From the NCBI GenBank assembly GCA_937893735.1, contig CALBGD010000323.1:1-5072 (forward strand): a DNA stretch of 5,072 nucleotides. Direction: 5' to 3'. Numbering within the stretch: the stretch's first letter is position 1; every line of letters begins with the position of its first letter. The position numbers were made by a program, and so were the translations under genes. Shown here piece by piece: positions 1-3,772 of the stretch. The notes below the pieces were generated by a model. The model worked only from the letters and a program-made list of their open reading frames with translations. It did no database searches and was not told the DNA's origin. The DNA comes from an uncultured Clostridia bacterium. GTDB lineage: Bacteria; Bacillota; Clostridia; Oscillospirales; Ruminococcaceae.

Positions 1-125
1 GACGAAGTAAGGCTATATGCCTTACGAGGAGGTTTGACGACGAAGATAGTGCATACTGCGCATTTTCGTTCACATGAGGTTTTTAGAGGTTCCCTTATGT
101 CGTTTCTTATAGGGAAAGGACATAA
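1..125 (+). other. Candidate structured RNA element (hairpins and possible pseudoknot)
   Basis: Three structured blocks follow one another. First is a perfect 7-bp hairpin, GTAAGGC (7-13) with GCCTTAC (19-25), loop TATAT. Second is a bulged hairpin: CGAAGAT (41-47) with ATTTTCG (62-68), one G-U pair, continued by GTGC (49-52) with GCGC (58-61), A48 bulged, loop ATACT. Third are two overlapping pairings: TTCCCT (90-95) with AGGGAA (111-116), and TTATGTC (95-101) with GACATAA (119-125). These share T95, so they are either alternative folds or a pseudoknot. I do not recognise a named riboswitch or RNA class. The strand is assumed from the downstream operon. It could be a cis-regulatory leader, an independent RNA, or the end of an upstream RNA gene. 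Confidence 0.35.
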
Positions 126-146
126 TTACTAGGCTCATTGCGGCTT

Positions 147-189
147 TTGACTGTATATATTTGTTTTAATTAGGAATAACCTTTAATAG
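147..189 (+). promoter_or_regulatory. Possible promoter region (weak)
   Basis: This AT-rich stretch includes a good -35-like hexamer, TTGACT (147-152), but no good -10 hexamer at the standard distance from it. An alternative is TTGTTT (161-166) with TTTAAT (182-187, spacer 15) or TAATAG (184-189, spacer 17). None is a strong sigma-A promoter match, so this is only the likeliest place for operon transcription to begin within the window. Transcription may also start further upstream. Confidence 0.2.
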
Positions 190-218
190 GAGTGCTCATG
201 AGATCTTGTGAGTAGTTT

Positions 219-238
219 GATCTGCCACCGGGCGGATT
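219..238 (+). other. GC-rich leader hairpin
   Basis: GATCTGCC (219-226) can pair with GGCGGATT (231-238), with two wobble pairs and an ACCG tetraloop. No T-run follows, so it does not look like an intrinsic terminator. It lies between the candidate promoter and the sheath start, about 115 bases before the start codon, and could stabilise the leader or be one arm of a larger fold. A competing pairing of AGATC (201-205) with GATCT (219-223) is possible. Confidence 0.35.
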
Positions 239-354
239 CAGCTATATATGAAGCAGCGGAATAAGCCGTTGTTTCGGAATTTCTTTCATCTTTTCAGAGA
301 GGAGGTTCTGGTTTTTCATGCTCGCCGGAGCTATGAGAGATCAGGAAAACTACT

Positions 355-2124
355 ATGCCAGAGTATTTATCCCCGGGTGTGTATGTTGAGGAGTATGAGT
401 CAGGCGCTGTACCCATGGAAGGCGTTGGAACAAGCACCGCAGGCTTTGTCGGTCTCGCGGAAAAGGGCGATGTTATCGGCAAGCCGCAGCTTGTGACCAG
501 TTTCAGCGATTATGTTCGTATTTTTGGAGGCTATCTTTCCGAAACTAAGTTCGGCGATAAGCGTTACCTTCCGTATGCGGTTGAGCATTTCTTCATCAAC
601 GGCGGCTCAAGGGCTTTCGTTATGAGGGTATGCCCTGCCGACGCGAAGGCTGCTGCCACCAATAGCGATTCTATCCTCAGCTTCACCGCCAAGAACCCCG
701 GCGAATGGGGCAACAGAATAAAGGTCACGGTTTCCCCGGTTTCCCGAGTTAAGACGCAGGTTTACGAGGTGAACGGAAACGACGCTGTTGTAAGAAGCGT
801 AGACGGTTTCAACATCGGCGATGTCGTTAAGTTTGCGGACGGAAAGACCTCTGTTTACAACAAGATCATCGCTATTGAGGAAAAGACTGTGACCTTTGAG
901 AGTCCTGTAAATGCCTCTGTCGTTGATAAGGCGCTTGTTCCTACCAAGTTTATGAAGAGCTGCGAGATCGATGTTTCCGTAAAGTACGGCGACGTCAAGG
1001 AGGACTATCTGTTTGTTTCTCTTAACACTGAGTCTCCTGATTACATACTCTCCAGAATGGTAAAGAGCGAGCTGGTAACTGTTGAGGTAGGTCAGGCAAA
1101 GCCTGCAGCAAAGCCCGCAGAAGCCAAGGATAAGAAAGAGGGCGCTCCTGCTTCCGCTCCCGCTGCTGCTATCGCTTCTCCGTTTGAAGCAGTTGGCGGC
1201 AAGGGTGACACAATGATCATGCAGCTTTCCGGCGGTACCGACGGAAATGTGGCCGGCATCACCGCCGCTGAATATATCGGCACTGACGGCGGTCCCGGCA
1301 AGCGCACTGGTATTCAGGCGTTCATTGAGAACTCCGATGTAAGCCTGATGGCTGTACCCGGCATCACTATCCCTGAGGTTCAGATGTCTCTTATCGCGCA
1401 CTGCGAGAATCTTAAGAGCCGCTTTGCTGTTCTTGATATGCCGAAGGATAAGAAAAAGACCGACGAGCTGGTTGAGTACAGAGATATGTTCGATACCCAG
1501 TATGCTGCATTCTATCATCCGTGGATCCAGATCTTTGATCCGCTGAGCAAGAAGAACATCATCGCACCTCCCTCCGGCTCTATGTTAGGTATTTACGCAC
1601 GCACCGATAATACTATCGGCGTACATAAGGCTCCCGCTAACGAGGTCGTAAGATCCTGCTCCGGTCTTGCAAGCACCTATAACACCTCTGAACAGGATCT
1701 GCTCAATCCCAAGGGCATCAACCTTATCCGCTCCTTCCCTGGTCGTGGCATAAGAGTCTGGGGAGCAAGGACCGCTACCTCCAACGCAACATGGAAGTAC
1801 ATCAACGTCCGCAGACTGTTCATCTATCTTGAGGAGTCTATCAGAGCAAACACCAACTGGGTAGTATTCGAGCCGAATACCGAGGCTCTCTGGGGCAGGG
1901 TAAAGAGGACCATCGAGATGTTCCTCGCAAGCACATGGAGAAGCGGCGCTCTTGCAGGCTCCTCTCCCTCCGAAGCTTTCTTTGTTGAGATCGGACGCAG
2001 CACCATGACTCAGGACGATATTGACAACGGCCGTCTTATCTGCGTTATCGGCGTTGCTCCCGTAAAGCCCGCTGAATTTGTGATCTTCAAGATCGGTCAG
2101 TACACAAGCGAAAGTAACGGTTAA
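355..2124 (+). CDS. Contractile tail sheath protein of an eCIS
   Basis: This 589-residue protein is a phage-tail-sheath-family subunit, the contractile outer cylinder that drives the inner tube into a target. The N-terminus (MPEYLSPGVYVEE, then STAGFVGLAEKG around residues 27-38) is the typical sheath/eCIS opening, and FINGGSRAFVMRV (80-92) is a typical core segment. The C-terminal domain, with INLIRSFPGRGIRVWGARTA (455-474), YINVRRLFIYLEESI (482-496) and the final GVAPVKPAEFVIFKIGQ, carries the conserved core and the strand that links neighbouring subunits. Residues 247-275 form an Ala/Pro/Lys-rich low-complexity linker inside an inserted domain. The start is chosen because AGGA (343-346) lies 8 nt upstream and an in-frame stop at 334-336 rules out an earlier start. 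It precedes the tube gene by 24 nt, the standard sheath-tube order. Family assignment is secure; eCIS rather than phage or tailocin rests on the neighbours. Confidence 0.95.
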   Translation: MPEYLSPGVYVEEYESGAVPMEGVGTSTAGFVGLAEKGDVIGKPQLVTSFSDYVRIFGGYLSETKFGDKRYLPYAVEHFFINGGSRAFVMRVCPADAKAAATNSDSILSFTAKNPGEWGNRIKVTVSPVSRVKTQVYEVNGNDAVVRSVDGFNIGDVVKFADGKTSVYNKIIAIEEKTVTFESPVNASVVDKALVPTKFMKSCEIDVSVKYGDVKEDYLFVSLNTESPDYILSRMVKSELVTVEVGQAKPAAKPAEAKDKKEGAPASAPAAAIASPFEAVGGKGDTMIMQLSGGTDGNVAGITAAEYIGTDGGPGKRTGIQAFIENSDVSLMAVPGITIPEVQMSLIAHCENLKSRFAVLDMPKDKKKTDELVEYRDMFDTQYAAFYHPWIQIFDPLSKKNIIAPPSGSMLGIYARTDNTIGVHKAPANEVVRSCSGLASTYNTSEQDLLNPKGINLIRSFPGRGIRVWGARTATSNATWKYINVRRLFIYLEESIRANTNWVVFEPNTEALWGRVKRTIEMFLASTWRSGALAGSSPSEAFFVEIGRSTMTQDDIDNGRLICVIGVAPVKPAEFVIFKIGQYTSESNG

Positions 2125-2148
2125 TTTTTAGGAAAGGAATGAAAGGCA

Positions 2149-2637
2149 ATGCCGGAGATTAGATATCCGTTTAAGAATTTCAGATACAAGGTTGAATTCA
2201 ATGGCACAGAGGCTGCCGGATTCAGCGAGGTTTCCGGTGCGGACATTTCCGTCGATGTAATTGAGTACAGAGAGGGCAACGAGGTTCGTACCACTCCCAG
2301 AAAGCTCGCAGGTCTTACCAAGTATGGCAACATCACGCTCAAGTGGGGCGTGGTAGGCTCAATGGAAATGATGGAATGGCTTCATACAGTAGCGTCCGAC
2401 AATTCCTCCGGACCTACCGGTATTGAGCGCAAGACTATCACGATCAAGCTCATGGACGACACAGGAGCAGAGGGTCCAAGTTGGGAGATCATCAACGCAT
2501 GGCCCATGCATTACAGCGCGCCTGACCTCAACGGTCTTGGCGGCGAGGTGGCTATCGAAACCCTTGAGATATGCCACGAGGGCGTAAACAGAATTGACGG
2601 CGGTTCTATGGATTCCGCTACACCGTCTGAGAACTAA
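2149..2637 (+). CDS. Inner tube protein of the contractile injection system (T4 gp19-like)
   Basis: This 162-residue protein belongs to the T4 gp19-like tail tube family, whose hexamers stack into the rigid inner tube expelled on sheath contraction. Recognisable segments are YPFKNFRYKVEFNG (6-19), AAGFSEVSGADISVDVIEYREG (21-42, the family hallmark with the EYREG turn), the KYGNITLKWG strand (68-77), and SWEIINAWPMHYSAPDLNGLGGEVAIETLEICHEG towards the end, the usual C-terminal strand pair. Length is close to that of Pvc1- and Afp1-type tubes. The start follows AGGAAAGGA (2130-2138) by 10 nt. It lies 24 nt after the sheath and is followed by a strong terminator-like hairpin, which suggests sheath and tube form a highly expressed pair. 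It resembles the second tube gene at 3313, especially in the GFSEVSG and EYREG regions. Confidence 0.95.
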   Translation: MPEIRYPFKNFRYKVEFNGTEAAGFSEVSGADISVDVIEYREGNEVRTTPRKLAGLTKYGNITLKWGVVGSMEMMEWLHTVASDNSSGPTGIERKTITIKLMDDTGAEGPSWEIINAWPMHYSAPDLNGLGGEVAIETLEICHEGVNRIDGGSMDSATPSEN

Positions 2638-2644
2638 ACGTAAT

Positions 2645-2704
2645 TCAGGAGATCACACGATTCGCCATCGGGTCATTCCGATGGCGGTATCGTGCTTTTC
2701 CTGA
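2645..2704 (+). terminator. Terminator-like hairpin after the tube gene (likely leaky)
   Basis: CGCCATCGG (2663-2671) pairs perfectly with CCGATGGCG (2678-2686) around the loop GTCATT. The stem continues with CACGAT (2656-2661) and ATCGTG (2689-2694) across a small bulge, giving 15 Watson-Crick pairs plus a possible T-G pair. It is followed by CTTTTC, a short T-run. TCAGGA (2645-2650) and TCCTGA (2699-2704) can close an outer stem. The weak T-run and the continuation of same-strand genes suggest partial termination or RNA stabilisation rather than the end of the operon. Either would keep sheath and tube transcript above that of downstream genes. Confidence 0.7.
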
Positions 2705-2735
2705 GGTTTGAAATGATGTATGAAGGAGCTATGTA

Positions 2736-3101
2736 ATGAGCTTTCAGACAGAATATGAATTTGAATTACCCAGAGGCTACGTTGACCCGAACGGCGAGGT
2801 ACACAAAAAAGGTGTAATGCGCCTTGCTACCGCCGCAGATGAGATAATGCCGCTGCGCGATCCGCGCGTACAGCAGAATCCCGGCTACCTTACGATAATC
2901 CTGCTTTCAAGGGTCGTGACCAAGCTGGGTACTCTTCAGGCGATAAACAACCGGGTCATCGAAAATCTCTTTACGATAGATATGGCGTTTCTCCAGGATC
3001 TGTATCAGAGGATAAATATGCAGGACATACCCTCATATAAGGTGGTTTGTCCGCATTGTCAGAAGGAATTCGACCTTCCACTGGATTTTTTAGAAAAGTA
3101 G
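2736..3101 (+). CDS. Tail-assembly-chaperone-like eCIS protein (upstream, G-like product)
   Basis: This small 121-residue protein resembles the conserved 'phage tail assembly protein' found in Gram-positive eCIS loci. Features are an N-terminal FELPRGYVDPNGEVHKKGVMRLATAADE (9-36), RDPRVQQNPGYLTIILLSRVV (41-61), a helical ENLFTIDMAFLQDLYQRIN segment (76-94), and CPHC (105-108) near the C-terminus, a half zinc-ribbon-like knuckle with no second CxxC. By position (after the tube) and by the -1 frameshift signal at its end it matches the short product of phage G/GT tail assembly chaperone pairs; this role is inference. The start has AAGGAG (2723-2728) at 7 nt spacing. A seven-codon frame (2713-2736) ends in TAATG overlapping this start. 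If frameshifting occurs, a minority of ribosomes would make a 184-residue product ending at 3289. Confidence 0.85.
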   Translation: MSFQTEYEFELPRGYVDPNGEVHKKGVMRLATAADEIMPLRDPRVQQNPGYLTIILLSRVVTKLGTLQAINNRVIENLFTIDMAFLQDLYQRINMQDIPSYKVVCPHCQKEFDLPLDFLEK

Positions 3102-3157
3102 AGCTTTCATTGTATCCCGAGGGGAAGCTCTATGAAGAAATGTCGTTTTTGGGATAT
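3086..3157 (+). promoter_or_regulatory. Predicted programmed -1 ribosomal frameshift signal
   Basis: In the frame of the upstream gene the codons read GAT TTT TTA GAA AAG TAG, giving the canonical slippery heptamer T TTT TTA at 3086-3092, two codons before the stop at 3099-3101. After 5-6 nt comes a perfect 8-bp stem, TAGAGCTT (3099-3106) with AAGCTCTA (3125-3132), extendable to 11 bp (3098-3108 with 3123-3133, two G-U pairs). The 14-nt loop includes TATCCC (3113-3118), complementary to GGGATA (3151-3156), so an H-type pseudoknot is possible. A -1 slip moves ribosomes into the DUF6760-like frame. Heptamer, spacing and structure match the classic requirements; actual frameshifting is inferred. 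Confidence 0.75.
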
Positions 3158-3289
3158 TATCTCCACTGGTCGCATGAGGATGTCATGAATCTTGACCATA
3201 AGGAGCGCCGTCGCTGGTGCTCCGAGGTATCCAGAATCAACAAGAAGCTCAGCGGACAGAAGGAGAAGAAAAATCTCTTTGAGAAATAA
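3092..3289 (+). CDS. DUF6760-like protein, probably expressed as -1 frameshift extension
   Basis: This reading frame carries a compact DUF6760-like domain seen in eCIS clusters: YPEGKLYEEMSFLGYYLHWS, then HEDVMNLDHKERRRWCSEVS and RINKKL, with a lysine-rich tail. Function is unknown; by position it corresponds to the T part of phage G/GT tail assembly chaperones. The frame is open from 3041 and overlaps the previous gene by about 60 nt. It has no ATG before the domain. TTG codons at 3047, 3056 and 3110 are possible starts; 3056 has a mediocre AAGGTGG 10 nt upstream, and 3110, just before YPEG, has no clear ribosome binding site. The coordinates given begin at the first -1 codon after the slip site. 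Frameshifting would add 65 residues to the first 119 of the upstream protein, giving 184. Independent translation from a TTG remains the alternative. Confidence 0.8.
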   Translation, partial: RKVELSLYPEGKLYEEMSFLGYYLHWSHEDVMNLDHKERRRWCSEVSRINKKLSGQKEKKNLFEK

Positions 3290-3312
3290 CGGCAGGATAT
3301 GGGAGGGATTTC

Positions 3313-3738
3313 ATGTTTTCTCAGCATAACGGCTGTAATTTTACCGTCCATATTGCTCCCATTGAGGTCATCGGAAATTTCTCCAGCGTATCGGGACTTG
3401 GTTCGGAACTGGAATACGAGGAATACCGCGAGGGAGGTAATTTCACCAGCCCGGTTTACCTGCCCAGTGGTGTGAAATATGACCGCATCGTGCTTCAGAG
3501 AGGAATAGTGACCCTTGAGCCGCTGTCGCTGTGGTTCACCAGCGTTCAGTGGGGGATGCAGCTCCGTTACCCGATGATAATAACCATGACAGACGCAAAG
3601 CACATTCCGGTAAAGATATGGACAGTGCTTGACGCTATGCCGGTCAGGGTCGATTATTCTCCGATGGACGCTATGAGTAGCCAGGTTGCCGTTACTACCG
3701 TGGAGTTCGTTCATGGGGAGATATTCAATATCATGTGA
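3313..3738 (+). CDS. Second inner-tube paralogue (T4 gp19-like; Pvc5/Afp5-like position)
   Basis: This 141-residue protein belongs to the same tail-tube family as the gene at 2149 but is shorter and divergent. NFTVHIAPIEVIGNFSSVSG (9-28) and EYEEYREGGNFTSP align with the first tube's FRYKVEFNGTEAAGFSEVSG and VIEYREGNEV segments. The KYDRIVLQRGIV strand (55-66) and C-terminal PVRVDYSPMDAMSSQVAVTTVEFVHGEI (110-137) match the family's closing strands. In characterised eCIS a second tube protein forms the layer joining the tube to the spike and baseplate; that role is inferred here from the pairing of two tube genes. The start follows GGAGG (3302-3306) by 6 nt and lies 23 nt after the DUF6760-like stop. 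The next gene begins 34 nt downstream. Confidence 0.9.
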   Translation: MFSQHNGCNFTVHIAPIEVIGNFSSVSGLGSELEYEEYREGGNFTSPVYLPSGVKYDRIVLQRGIVTLEPLSLWFTSVQWGMQLRYPMIITMTDAKHIPVKIWTVLDAMPVRVDYSPMDAMSSQVAVTTVEFVHGEIFNIM

Positions 3739-3772
3739 CAGACGTTGACATATATGAAAGGAGGTCGGCAAA

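Larger units (their letters stand above)
1..354. other. Non-coding leader region upstream of the eCIS operon
   Basis: No convincing protein gene is visible in this stretch. One + frame is open from base 1 to the stop at 130-132, but the translation has no recognisable motif and no start signal inside the window, so it could at most be the tail of an upstream gene. The segment is AT-rich around 145-190, includes several inverted repeats (described separately), and ends with the ribosome binding site of the sheath gene. It probably contains the promoter and 5' untranslated leader of the operon. A five-codon reading frame (198-215, preceded by AGGAG) and a 23-residue frame (318-389, preceded by GGAGG at 301-305) are present but look too short to call genes. 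Confidence 0.6.

Noticed and set aside
7..68. The two leader hairpins as CRISPR or transposon inverted repeats
   Set aside because: The stems differ in sequence, do not recur elsewhere in the window, and have no adjacent transposase or cas gene.
219..238. Leader hairpin as an intrinsic terminator or attenuator
   Set aside because: The stem is GC-rich but the following sequence (CAGCTATATATG) has no T-run, so termination is not supported.
248..496. An 82-codon + frame starting in the leader and running into the sheath gene
   Set aside because: No ribosome binding site, no family resemblance, and it overlaps the sheath N-terminus in another frame.
607..1518. Long minus-strand open frame of 303 codons opposite the sheath gene
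   Set aside because: It lies wholly inside the well-supported sheath gene, shows no recognisable domain, and is typical of an antisense shadow of biased codon use.
3290..3312. Search for a promoter or terminator between the DUF6760-like frame and the second tube gene
   Set aside because: Only 23 nt with a good ribosome binding site; no hairpin or promoter hexamers, so this looks like an ordinary within-operon gap.
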